Positions 44,220-52,728 of a stretch of 64,000 bases of DNA are shown piece after piece. The stretch comes from Planctomycetaceae bacterium. GTDB taxonomy: Bacteria > Planctomycetota > Phycisphaerae > Phycisphaerales > UBA1924. Location of the stretch: the NCBI GenBank assembly GCA_027487735.1, contig JAIYDA010000154.1:1-64000 (forward strand), given 5' to 3'. Each line of letters starts with the position of its first letter. The first letter of the stretch is position 1. The translations under genes were made by a program, and so were the position numbers. The notes under the pieces are model-generated. The model was not told where the DNA came from. It made no database searches and saw only the letters and a program-made list of their open reading frames with translations.

Positions 44220-47051
44220 TTACGCCTTATTCCCGTCGATCTGCATGCCGTAGAAGCTGCGATAGACAAAGAACGCGCTCGCCAGGAAGAACCCGATCGT
44301 CAGCGCGATCGTGATGGGCGTGTGCACAAACCCGGGCTCCTTCACGTGGATGGCAAGCTCCACTGCCAGCAGCCCGAAGAGCGTGGTGAACTTGATCACC
44401 GGGTTCATCGCCACGCTGCTGGTGTCCTTGAAGGGGTCGCCCACGGTGTCGCCCACCACGCACGCGGCGTGCAGGTCGCTGCCCTTGCCGCGGCCGCTGT
44501 TCTTATACACCGGATCGGTCTCGACGATCTTCTTCGCGTTGTCCCACGCGCCGCCCGCGTTGGCCATGAACATCGCTTGATAGAGACCAAACAGCGCGAT
44601 GCTAATCAGGTAGCCAATGAAGAAGAAGGGCTCGAGGAAGGCGAAGCTGAGCGTCGCAAAGAACACGCCTAGGAAGATGTTGAACATGCCCTTCTGCGCG
44701 TAGACGGTGCAGATGGTCACGACCTTTTGGCTGTCCTCCACGCTCGCCTTGGTGTTGCCATCGAGCTTCATGGTGTTCTTGATGAACTCCACGGCGCGGT
44801 ATGCGCCCGTGCTCACCGCCTGCGTGCTCGCGCCGGTGAACCAGTAGATCACCGCGCCGCCCATGATGAGCCCGAGCAGGAACGGGGCGTGCATGAGGCC
44901 CAGCTTGTCGACGTTGGTCTGCAAGCCGCCCGTCAGCACCACGATGATCGAGAAGATCATCGTCGTCGCGCCCACCACCGCCGTGCCGATGAGCACGGGC
45001 TTGGCGGTCGCCTTGAAGGTGTTGCCCGCGCCGTCGTTCTCCTCCAGATACTCCTTGCCCTTCTCAAAGTCGGGCGTGAAGCCAAAGTCGCGCTCGATCT
45101 CCTGCTTGATGCCAGGAATCTGCTCGATCGTGCTCAGCTCAAACACGCTCTGGGCGTTGTCGGTCACGGGGCCATAGCTGTCCACCGCGATCGTCACCGG
45201 ACCCATGCTGAGGAACCCGAAGGCCACCAGCCCGAACGCAAACACCGCCGGTGCCAGCATGATGCTCCCCAGCCCCATCGTGCTGAAGAAGTACGCCGCA
45301 CCCATGAGCGCGATGATCGCGATGCCCAGCCAATATGCACTGAAGTTGCCCGCGATGAGGCCCGACAGGATGTTCAGGCTCGCGCCGCCCTGCTCGCTGC
45401 TCTTCACCACTTCCTTCACGTGCCGGCTGTGCACGCTCGTGAACGCCTTCACCAGCTCCGGAATCACCGCGCCAGCAGCCGTGCCGCACGTGATGATCGT
45501 GCCCAGCACCCACCACGCGTTGCCCGCCAGCTTCGCGATCCCGGCGTTCTCGGGGTACGCAGCCACGATCTCGCCCCACATCCCCTCGTTCAGCATCGCC
45601 CAGCTCGCGGCGTACGTCAGCGCGATCGACACGCCCGAAGTCAGGAACACCAGCACCGTCAGCGGGTGCTCGAAGTTCATCTTCGTCGCGTTCGCATACT
45701 TCGCCTTCGCCATCGCCTCGTTGATGAAGTAGCTCACAGCGCTCGCGATGACCATGATGATGCGCATCACAAACAGCCACACCAGCAGCTTCACCTGGAT
45801 CGTCTGCGTCGTGCTCTGGGCCTTGCTCACCACGCCAGCAGCCTGCGCCACGATCGCCGTGTCGCTCGCGTCGGCCTTCAGCTGCTTCAGCTTGGTCGCC
45901 TCGTCGCCCGTCGCCTTGGCAAGCCGCGTGTCGATCGCGGGCAGATAGCTCGGGTTCAGCTTCGCGCCGCTCGCGTCGGTCCCGCCCACGTCCACGATGC
46001 TCGTGGCGTATGCATAGCTCACCTCGCGCATCTGCGTCCCGCTGCCGATCATCACCGTCTTGGGCGCAAACATGCTGGGGGTCACCGCGATCATCGTGAA
46101 CACGATGAGCGCCACGCCCGTCACGCCATAGGTCTCAAACCCGTCCGCGCTCGGACCAACGCTGTCGCCCGCGTTGTCGCCCACGCAGTCGGCGATCACG
46201 CCCGGGTTGCGGGCATCGTCTTCCTTGATCTTGAAGACGATCTTCATCAGGTCGCTGCCGATGTCCGCGATCTTCGTGAAGATACCGCCCGCGATGCGCA
46301 GCGCCGCTGCGCCCAGGCTCTCACCAATCGCAAACCCGATGAGGCACGACCCCGCAAGGTCCGCCGGCAGCAGCAGCAGAATCGCGAGCATGATCATCAG
46401 CTCGACGCTGATGAGCATCATGCCGATGCTCATGCCCGCCTTGAGCGGAATCGCATAGCACGGGAAGGGCTTGCCCTTCAGGCTCGCAAACGCCGCCCGG
46501 CTGTTCGCAAAGGTGTTCACGCGGATGCCATACCACGCCACGCCATAGCTGCCCAGCACCCCCACCACCGCGAACGCCAGAATCAGCGCCACGCGATCAA
46601 TGCTGAACCCGCTCTGAAACTGCCCGGTCGCCGTGTCGATCACGGGCGTCGGCGCAAACACGCCGAAGTACCCCGCAGCGATCACCCCGATGAACACAAA
46701 CAGCAGCGCTAGGAACTTGCCCTGCTGGATCATGTAGCTCTTGCACGTGGTATAGATGAGCTCGCTCACCTCCAGCATGCTCTTGTGCACGGGCAGCTTC
46801 TTCAGCTGCTGATAGATGATGAACCCAAACACCAGCCCCAACAGGCACACCACAAACCCCGCCAGCAGCAGGTCGTGACCGCCAATGCCCCCGAACTTCA
46901 CTAGGTTCAGGTCAGGAATGACAAGGTTCGCCTCGCCCCCGGGCTTCTGAAACACCGGCAGCTCCGCACCCGCCACACCGCCCGCATGGGCGACGCTCGC
47001 CAGCCCGAGGCCGACGATCGCCGGGACGATTCTCTGTAGTATCTGACGCAT
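44220..47051 (-). CDS. hppA: Membrane H+-translocating pyrophosphatase
   Basis: 943 residues from the ATG at 47051, longer than the usual 670-800. It couples PPi hydrolysis to proton (or sodium) export. About 16 membrane spans. Metal/PPi blocks include DDARNPGVIADCVGDNAGDS, then SADGFETYG and, near the C-terminus, DTVGDPFKDTSS. A Lys follows GNTF where K+-dependent enzymes have Ala, which suggests K+ independence. Extra sequence lies at the N-terminus (signal-like MRQILQRIVPAIVGLGLASV) and as a polar insertion around the middle with repeated Ala/Lys. A strong terminator follows the gene. Confidence 0.93.
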   Translation of the reverse strand: MRQILQRIVPAIVGLGLASVAHAGGVAGAELPVFQKPGGEANLVIPDLNLVKFGGIGGHDLLLAGFVVCLLGLVFGFIIYQQLKKLPVHKSMLEVSELIYTTCKSYMIQQGKFLALLFVFIGVIAAGYFGVFAPTPVIDTATGQFQSGFSIDRVALILAFAVVGVLGSYGVAWYGIRVNTFANSRAAFASLKGKPFPCYAIPLKAGMSIGMMLISVELMIMLAILLLLPADLAGSCLIGFAIGESLGAAALRIAGGIFTKIADIGSDLMKIVFKIKEDDARNPGVIADCVGDNAGDSVGPSADGFETYGVTGVALIVFTMIAVTPSMFAPKTVMIGSGTQMREVSYAYATSIVDVGGTDASGAKLNPSYLPAIDTRLAKATGDEATKLKQLKADASDTAIVAQAAGVVSKAQSTTQTIQVKLLVWLFVMRIIMVIASAVSYFINEAMAKAKYANATKMNFEHPLTVLVFLTSGVSIALTYAASWAMLNEGMWGEIVAAYPENAGIAKLAGNAWWVLGTIITCGTAAGAVIPELVKAFTSVHSRHVKEVVKSSEQGGASLNILSGLIAGNFSAYWLGIAIIALMGAAYFFSTMGLGSIMLAPAVFAFGLVAFGFLSMGPVTIAVDSYGPVTDNAQSVFELSTIEQIPGIKQEIERDFGFTPDFEKGKEYLEENDGAGNTFKATAKPVLIGTAVVGATTMIFSIIVVLTGGLQTNVDKLGLMHAPFLLGLIMGGAVIYWFTGASTQAVSTGAYRAVEFIKNTMKLDGNTKASVEDSQKVVTICTVYAQKGMFNIFLGVFFATLSFAFLEPFFFIGYLISIALFGLYQAMFMANAGGAWDNAKKIVETDPVYKNSGRGKGSDLHAACVVGDTVGDPFKDTSSVAMNPVIKFTTLFGLLAVELAIHVKEPGFVHTPITIALTIGFFLASAFFVYRSFYGMQIDGNKA

Positions 47052-47343
47052 CGCAAGTCTCCACGGTGCCCCGCGTCGCCCTGGCAGATGCACGCATGCA
47101 CCTTCCAGGCTTCGCAGGGCGTTGGGTTGTTCGCTTCGTTGCCCGCGCACTCCTTGCCAGGCAGCCAAAGCGTTGGGACACACACCTCGCACGCAAAACC
47201 GCGAACACTCCGCAAACCCAGTGCCGTCCGTTGCCGCTTTCCCTGGGCCTGCCCGCCGCGATCACTGCGTGGGCCGCGCTTGCTCCATCAGGCGCGGCCA
47301 ATCGTTCGTTGCCCGTTCCCCCTGCCCCCCGTCAGGCGGAGCG
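47052..47343. other. hppA upstream region
   Basis: Nearly 300 bp without a plausible gene on either strand. It contains the hppA promoter by position, but no convincing -35/-10 pair was identified. Confidence 0.4.
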
Positions 47344-47371
47344 AAAAAAAAACGGGCCACCTTGGCCCGTT
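47344..47371 (-). terminator. Rho-independent terminator of rpsU
   Basis: On the minus strand ACGGGCC, a five-base loop, GGCCCGT and then nine T. It lies about 20 bp after the rpsU stop. Confidence 0.92.
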
Positions 47372-47390
47372 GTGTCTGCCTGCTTCACCC

Positions 47391-47630
47391 TTAGTCGCGG
47401 GGCGCGCGTGGCCCGCCCATCGTGCTCATGCCGGGGCGCATGGGCATGTCGTCCTTAATACGACGCACAACGCTCTTCCGCGCATCGCGACGGGCCCGCT
47501 CGCTGGGCTTCTCATAGAACTCTTTCCGCTTGATGTCCTTCGTGAGCCCTTCCTTCTCGCACAGCTTCTTAAAGCGGCGCATCAGGGCCTCAACCGTCTC
47601 ACCGCTGCGAGCCTTCACGCGAATCGACAT
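47391..47630 (-). CDS. rpsU: 30S ribosomal protein bS21
   Basis: 79 residues with GAGG five bases before the ATG. It begins MSIRVKARSGETVEALMRRF and continues KLCEKEGLTKDIKRKEFYEKP, typical of bS21, which sits near the anti-Shine-Dalgarno end of 16S rRNA and helps initiation. The C-terminus is extended by about 15 residues rich in Met, Pro and Gly. Divergent from the lipoprotein gene. A single-gene unit with its own terminator. Confidence 0.95.
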   Translation of the reverse strand: MSIRVKARSGETVEALMRRFKKLCEKEGLTKDIKRKEFYEKPSERARRDARKSVVRRIKDDMPMRPGMSTMGGPRAPRD

Positions 47631-47826
47631 GCAAACCTCATCCTTTGTGCCGCACCGCGGCGGTGGGTCTTCACCTGGTCTACCACCACGCGGGCACACT
47701 GCCCTTCTCGCGCAAGGTGGGGTCGCTATTGAAGGGCGCAACTCGCGACAATTCAAGTCGCCCCCAACTTGCCCCCCTCCTCCAGCGCGCCCCGCCCGCC
47801 CCCCAGCCCGCCCCCGCACACCCTCA

Positions 47827-47832
47827 TATACT
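47827..47832 (+). promoter_or_regulatory. TATACT -10 element
   Basis: TATACT 27 bp before the lipoprotein start, followed by an AAGGAGG ribosome site at 47844. No clear -35. Confidence 0.45.
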
Positions 47833-47859
47833 CCCCCTTCTGCAAGGAGGCAGCCCACG

Positions 47860-48354
47860 ATGTCCACCCGCCCATCAACCCAACTCCCTCAGCGTTCGGT
47901 GTTTATTCGCATTCGCCGCCCCGGCAACTCCCAACTCGGCCAACTGGCCCGGCTCGCCCTCGCCACCACCCTAGCAGGTGCCCTCGTTGCCCCCCTCAGT
48001 GCCTGCAACCAAGCCCCACGCCGCATGGCCCACGGCACCACGGGCATCACCGCCGCGTACAGCGCTGGCACCCTCTCCGCCGTCCTCCCGCCCGAGGTCG
48101 CCGTCCCCGCAGCCGTCGCCGCGATGGAACAAACCTTCCGCTCCCGGGGCTACAGCATCGCCAAAAGCACCGCCACAGGCGAGCAAGGCCTCATCCTCGC
48201 CCGCCCCCCACGCACCACGACCTTCCCCGAAGTCGAAGTCATCATCACCAGCGTCATCGGCGGCACCCGCGTCGCCATCAGCAACAAACCCTGGGGCGAC
48301 GAAGGCCTCTCCCGCAGCCTGATGGACAGCATGCTGCAGCGGCTGGGGTTGTAA
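47860..48354 (+). CDS. Small lipoprotein, family unknown
   Basis: 164 residues, preceded by a perfect AAGGAGG. A basic start and hydrophobic stretch ARLALATTLAGALVAPLSAC end in a lipobox, so Cys50 should be lipidated. The mature part forms one small alpha/beta domain: VAAMEQTFRSRGYSIAKSTA, then FPEVEVIITSVIGGTRVAIS. This resembles small DUF3568-type lipoproteins that recur in planctomycetes. Function unknown. Confidence 0.82.
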   Translation: MSTRPSTQLPQRSVFIRIRRPGNSQLGQLARLALATTLAGALVAPLSACNQAPRRMAHGTTGITAAYSAGTLSAVLPPEVAVPAAVAAMEQTFRSRGYSIAKSTATGEQGLILARPPRTTTFPEVEVIITSVIGGTRVAISNKPWGDEGLSRSLMDSMLQRLGL

Positions 48355-48703
48355 GGACAGAACCGATCGGACTTGCAGACCAACGACCTTCACTGCTTTT
48401 CCCCCCAACCTAGCCAGCCACCCAAACCGACACGAACCCAAGCCATGCCCACGCTGGCGCCGCAACGATTAAGAACTCGACAGCACGCAGTCGGAGTGAC
48501 TGAGGGAATGCAGGCTGGTCATGAACCTGGAAGCTTGACGGAATCGCAGTGTCGTGCTTTCTGCGGGGCGCATGCGAGATTTCAAGAGCCACCAACGTGC
48601 TCCGATTGGCGTGCATGCATGGAGGGCTGCATAGCACACAGCCCTGGAGTTGCTATTCTACCATGCCCACCCGGGTTGTTCGAACCAGCAGCGATGTAAA
48701 ATC
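48355..48703. other. Gene-free interval, about 350 bp
   Basis: No convincing reading frame. GC content falls towards the right end, where the AT-rich island begins. No tRNA or repeat was found. Confidence 0.5.
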
Positions 48704-49279
48704 ATGAGAGTTAGATCAGCACTAATACTTCTCATTATACTAATCGCGATTGCATTGGGATCGCGGGCTGTCAATAGCATTGCCGTCGTTGAGTATTGGC
48801 AAAGTCAAGTACCGTCCCGGTCTTTGACACCCTACGACGTGTTCACCTCATCGGTCCATTTGAAAGTCGAGTGGCTGTGCAACGTGGCAGTTGTGTTTAT
48901 GTCAGCCCTGGTGGCTTCGTTGCTCGTAGCATTTCACCGACTGCGATATGGGAGGATGCTAGCTGTCTTGACAGTTAGCATCGCGATTGTCGCGTTGCTT
49001 GACATAATATGCGCAACCAATATGTCATCTATGAGAATATGGTTTTCGGACACGCGTGTGGATACAATACTTTACAAGATCGGTGAACTTATCGAGATTC
49101 AGTTTATTCAGAGCACGGTAGCTACACTTGCTGTATGCTTGGTGTCGATTTTTGTGTACAAGCGACTATTCATTGAATTGGGCGCGTATAGATGCCTGCG
49201 GTGTCAATATCCCACTAGTCCTTCGGCAGAACGTGACAATGTGAGATGCCCAGAGTGTGGCTTTGTCAATAGCCAGTAG
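48704..49279 (+). CDS. Membrane protein with C-terminal zinc ribbon
   Basis: 191 residues with four membrane spans (about 5-25, 52-78, 85-105, 128-150). The last 35 residues hold a zinc ribbon: YRCLRCQYPTSP, then VRCPECGFVN, i.e. CxxC-x16-CxxC. A membrane protein ending in such a ribbon is a common planctomycete design (CPxCGYDLxG type), here degenerate. AT-rich codon use differs from the surroundings. Function unknown. Confidence 0.72.
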   Translation: MRVRSALILLIILIAIALGSRAVNSIAVVEYWQSQVPSRSLTPYDVFTSSVHLKVEWLCNVAVVFMSALVASLLVAFHRLRYGRMLAVLTVSIAIVALLDIICATNMSSMRIWFSDTRVDTILYKIGELIEIQFIQSTVATLAVCLVSIFVYKRLFIELGAYRCLRCQYPTSPSAERDNVRCPECGFVNSQ

Positions 49280-49501
49280 TTGTGTATTAATGTCGAGATG
49301 GATTTATGTATTCCAACTATGGGTCATGACTAGCTGAGCTACCCGAAATCTCAGAGCTTACCCTATCCTCCTGCACCACAGTTTTCACACGCCAGGATGC
49401 GCAACAAGCGTAAGCAAGGTCCTGGCACCGCCAACAACGCCCCGACAATATTGCACTACAACGATACTCCGATTCGGCTTCCTACGGCACTGGCACATGC
49501 C
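49280..49501. other. Intergenic, nothing recognised
   Basis: About 220 AT-rich bases between two convergent genes. No terminator hairpin was recognised. Confidence 0.4.
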
Positions 49502-50041
49502 TCAAAGAGGAGTCAACTGAAACTGCTGAATGTACTGATTGAGCATCCGCATTTTGTTGACCGCCGCCGGCCATTCGCTCAACGGAGAGGCAAGGGAATC
49601 TCGTGGATGCGAATACGCAGGAATCCCTAGCTTCTCAGCGACGCGGTGCAAGTACTCCCGTTCAAGATGCACTTCGGCCCCTGAAACATGCCGAGCCTTT
49701 ATGTTATCAAAGACAATCTCAGGGCAAATACGAAACTCAACATCATGGTACAGCCACAATCGCGATGCGCCCATCGATATCGATACTCCGGCAGTATGTG
49801 GCCAATCATAGTACACCGTGGCGGAGGTGATATATGGTCTGATGCAAGCCCACTCTTTCAGGACAAGTTCCCGATTAACGTGGCTCCGAATCATTCGATT
49901 TGGTATTGTCTCAACGCCATCGATACTCGCCCAACGACTTATCTCAGGCAAGTTGAACTGGGTCATATTATTGGCCAGAGCAAATCTCGCGATTGCTCGG
50001 GCCACAGCAGGGGAAAAATAGCTTAGGTCATTGTGGTCCAT
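49502..50041 (-). CDS. Hypothetical protein of the AT-rich island
   Basis: 179 residues from the ATG at 50041 (a TTG lies at 50056). The sequence has normal protein character: MDHNDLSYFSPAVARAIARF at the start, then aromatic strands WPHTAGVSISMGASRLWLYH and a helical C-terminus. No signal peptide or membrane span. No family recognised. Same strand and same base composition as the 153-residue gene upstream, so they may be co-transferred. Confidence 0.6.
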   Translation of the reverse strand: MDHNDLSYFSPAVARAIARFALANNMTQFNLPEISRWASIDGVETIPNRMIRSHVNRELVLKEWACIRPYITSATVYYDWPHTAGVSISMGASRLWLYHDVEFRICPEIVFDNIKARHVSGAEVHLEREYLHRVAEKLGIPAYSHPRDSLASPLSEWPAAVNKMRMLNQYIQQFQLTPL

Positions 50042-50295
50042 AGCAGCAATGCTCAAGTATCTTCATGAACCGCGCCACTCGAAACTCCCCATCGCTGCTG
50101 ATCGAGGGCGATCTCCTCCGCCACCTCAACATGGGGCCAGAGACCCAGGGAGATGTTGTCGCACAGGGCGACTCGCTTGTCGTGCGGACAGTGACCAGTC
50201 AAGTGGACCAGCAGCCACAAGTTGTCGCGAGCTTGCCGACGTCTTCCGCGCGTTCAGTTGCCAAAGACCCACCAGCTTGCCCACCGCTGCCATGA

Positions 50296-50757
50296 TCAAC
50301 CGCCGAGCTCCGTATCAGAAACGAGTTCTAACCGAATAAGTTCCTCATAGATGATTCCAGGAATAACGTCATTGAGCTCTTGGACCAAATCGTCGATGTC
50401 GCCGTCGAGTATCCAGCCCCAACACACATCAATCCATCGTACAACCGTATAAATTGCACGACGACACTTGATATCTTTCGTATACACAAATTTGTCCCAG
50501 CAACTATCGCGAATCTCACTTATTATATACACAAGACGCCGCGGTAATTCATTTATATGCAGATTGACTGTCTGGGACGGCGTATGACCATTGACCTCGA
50601 TGTTGACTAGTTGAAGAATGTCCAGGAAGTAAGCAGCCTCATTGGCATCAATGAAGTCTGGCGAGTCGATCAAGCCGATTAAGGTAATATGCTTGTTACC
50701 ATCAGGGCCCCAGACAGAGTGATACTCAAGCAACTCCAACGTCGATTCTTTGATCAT
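50296..50757 (-). CDS. Hypothetical acidic protein, immunity-protein-like
   Basis: 153 residues with AAAGG seven bases before the ATG. It is small, acidic and cytoplasmic: ELLEYHSVWGPDGNKHITL, then DIDDLVQELNDVIPGIIYEE. This size and composition recall immunity proteins of polymorphic toxins, but no toxin is encoded next to it. The frame stays open for about 65 codons upstream of the ATG, which may be the remains of a longer coding region. Low-confidence interpretation. Confidence 0.6.
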   Translation of the reverse strand: MIKESTLELLEYHSVWGPDGNKHITLIGLIDSPDFIDANEAAYFLDILQLVNIEVNGHTPSQTVNLHINELPRRLVYIISEIRDSCWDKFVYTKDIKCRRAIYTVVRWIDVCWGWILDGDIDDLVQELNDVIPGIIYEELIRLELVSDTELGG

Positions 50758-51018
50758 TCTGGTGCCTTTCTCGTCGCAATCTCGTGGCTCTACATCCGGT
50801 TCGACCTCAAGTTGATAGGTATCTCTATGAATGTGATGGATGGGTCTCCCATTCGCTATCCAGTAATTGTCAATGGTAGCCGAGTCCCGCGATGAGGCGC
50901 GGCTCGTGGCCCTGGCCCCTTCGCCCAGTCGGGCAAGCGCTCTGCCTGCTAGAGAGGAAGTGGCTCACCACTCCTCTTCGTATCTTTCGTAAGCTCACGT
51001 AACGCCCGTAGATCCCCC

Positions 51019-51573
51019 TCACCCCGGCCACAACCCCCCAAAGATCGCCCCCGTCGCCAGCCCAAACAGCACGCCGTCGATCACCGACGCCACCTTGTGC
51101 CCCGTGCTGCCGTGATACCAAATGAGGTTGGGCATCTGCGCAAAGCTGTGCGCCAGCACCCCCGCCGTCCCCACCACCTGAAACACGCGCACAAACTCAT
51201 CACCCCGCTGCAGCGTGATGCTCGCCAAATACGCAATGAAGAACGTCGTGACAAGGTTCCACGCCAGCGTCAGCGCCAGGCTCTTGCCCATCGCAAACCC
51301 AGGCCACACGCTGATCGTCCCCAAAGGCCCGCTCTTCAGCAGCTCCACATACGCCGGGTCCTTCGCCGCCTCGCCCTTCCGCTGAAACGGAAACGCATAG
51401 TTCCCAGGCTTCAGCCCCATCCCCCGCACCGCCTGGATGAACCCCTCCTCATCGGGCAGCTTCTTCCAGTCCCCATGATGAAACGGCAGCACCACGTGCG
51501 ACACAAACCCCAAAAAAAACACCGCCACGCCCGACGCCACAACCGCCAACCACAATGAAGCAAGCAGTTCCAT
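51019..51573 (-). CDS. Small membrane protein, family unknown
   Basis: 184 residues from the ATG at 51573; an ATG four codons earlier is possible. About four membrane spans, the first LAVVASGVAVFFLGFVSHVV followed by LPFHHGDWKKLPDEE, a pattern seen in unnamed bacterial membrane proteins. A soluble loop and two to three C-terminal spans follow. No catalytic motif. Confidence 0.7.
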   Translation of the reverse strand: MELLASLWLAVVASGVAVFFLGFVSHVVLPFHHGDWKKLPDEEGFIQAVRGMGLKPGNYAFPFQRKGEAAKDPAYVELLKSGPLGTISVWPGFAMGKSLALTLAWNLVTTFFIAYLASITLQRGDEFVRVFQVVGTAGVLAHSFAQMPNLIWYHGSTGHKVASVIDGVLFGLATGAIFGGLWPG

Positions 51574-51589
51574 ATCTCCCAGCATACCC

Positions 51590-51619
51590 CCTAATGCCGA
51601 ATGCCTAATGCCCAATGCC
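51590..51619. repeat. 7-bp SCGAATS repeat cluster, locus 3
   Basis: Units CTAATGC, CGAATGC, CTAATGC and CCAATGC. The right half codes the last residues (GIGH and stop) of FolD, so the repeat invades a gene end. Confidence 0.7.
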
Positions 51620-52621
51620 TTCTTTTTCTGCCGCCTCCACCACATTCCGCAGCAGCATCGTCACCGTCATCGGCCCCACGCCCCCCGGCACTGGGCTAAT
51701 CGCCCCCGCCACGCGCGACACCTGCTCAAACGCCACATCCCCCACCGTCCGCGTCTTCCCCTCCGCGTTGGTCACGCGATTCACCCCCACGTCAATCACC
51801 GTCGCCCCAGGCTTCACCATCTCGGGCTGAATGAGGTTGGGCACGCCCGCCGCCGCCACGAGAATGTCCGCCATCCGCGTCACTTCGCTCAGTCCAGGCG
51901 TCCACTTGTTGCAGCTAATGACCGTCGCCTCATGCCGCATGAGCAGCACCGCCGTGGGCTTGCCCACCACATCTCCCGCCCCCACCACCACCACCGTCCT
52001 TCCGCGCAGCAGCGGCACAAACCCCTGCGCGTTCCCGGGCTCAATCGCCGGCGCAGGCCCCAGGCTCGCCACCTCCGCAGGCCTGCTCGCAAACGCCGTC
52101 GCCCCATGCACCTGCTCGATCATCGTGACAACCGCCAGCGCAGTGCACGGCGCAAAGCTGCTGCGCCCATACACAATGTTCCCGATGTTCGCCGGGTTCA
52201 CGCCCTCCACGTCCTTCTCCGGCGCAATCAGCCGCTGCACGCTGTACGCGTCCACGCCGCTGGGCACCGGCACGTGCATCATCATCGCGTGCACGCTGGC
52301 ATCGCCCGAGAGCTCGCGCACAAAACCCGCCAGCCGCTCCTGCGTCGTGTCCGCATCCAGCCGATGCAGGCGATACGCGATGTTCAGCTTCTCGCACGTC
52401 TTCGCCTGGTTGTCCGCATACACCCGCGCCCCGTTGTCTCCCCCCTCCACCAGCACCGCATCCAGCTGCACGCGCTTCCCCTTGGTTGCCAGCGCGCGCA
52501 CCCGCTCCGCCAGCTGCTCACGCAGCTTCCCCGCCATCGCCACGCCGTCGATGGTCGTTGCCGTGCCGCTGCGAGCCTGAGTCGTCGTTGCTTTCAAGGC
52601 GTCAGGATAGAACGGCAGCAC
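51605..52621 (-). CDS. folD: Methylenetetrahydrofolate dehydrogenase/cyclohydrolase
   Basis: 338 residues from the GTG at 52621, which has GGAGAG before it; an ATG at 52693 adds 24 residues that homologues lack. It interconverts methylene-, methenyl- and formyl-tetrahydrofolate with NADP. Motifs: YADNQAKTCEKLNI (catalytic Tyr/Lys region), MHVPVPSGVDAYSVQRLIAP, then VVVGAGDVVGKPTAVLLM, and ISPVPGGVGPMTVTMLL. The usual VGRS of the NADP loop reads VGAGDVVGKP. An insertion of about 20 residues precedes it. The C-terminus lies in a heptamer repeat. Confidence 0.93.
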   Translation of the reverse strand: MLPFYPDALKATTTQARSGTATTIDGVAMAGKLREQLAERVRALATKGKRVQLDAVLVEGGDNGARVYADNQAKTCEKLNIAYRLHRLDADTTQERLAGFVRELSGDASVHAMMMHVPVPSGVDAYSVQRLIAPEKDVEGVNPANIGNIVYGRSSFAPCTALAVVTMIEQVHGATAFASRPAEVASLGPAPAIEPGNAQGFVPLLRGRTVVVVGAGDVVGKPTAVLLMRHEATVISCNKWTPGLSEVTRMADILVAAAGVPNLIQPEMVKPGATVIDVGVNRVTNAEGKTRTVGDVAFEQVSRVAGAISPVPGGVGPMTVTMLLRNVVEAAEKEGIGH

Positions 52622-52728
52622 GATTCTCTCCAACGAAACCCGCGAGCAGAATCGACCGACTTGCTCCAGAGGTGAGCCCGACGCGATCGTCATGTATGAA
52701 CTACGATTAGCGAGTACGACGGGTCCAA

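Larger units (their letters stand above)
48680..50890. other. AT-rich accessory island
   Basis: About 2.2 kb with visibly lower GC and with codons such as ATA, TTA and AGA that the flanking genes avoid. It carries three unrecognised genes. No integrase, transposase or direct repeats were seen at the edges, so the way it arrived is unknown. Confidence 0.6.

Noticed and set aside
44727-46712. 661-codon open frame opposite hppA
   Set aside because: Antisense to a clear pyrophosphatase; composition is His/Arg/Asp-rich without motifs.
47052-47390. Riboswitch upstream of hppA
   Set aside because: The only clear structure is the rpsU terminator; no conserved riboswitch core was recognised.
50870-51121. 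83-codon minus-strand frame before the small membrane protein
   Set aside because: Crosses the start of the AT-rich island, begins inside another gene and has an Arg/Gly-rich shadow composition.
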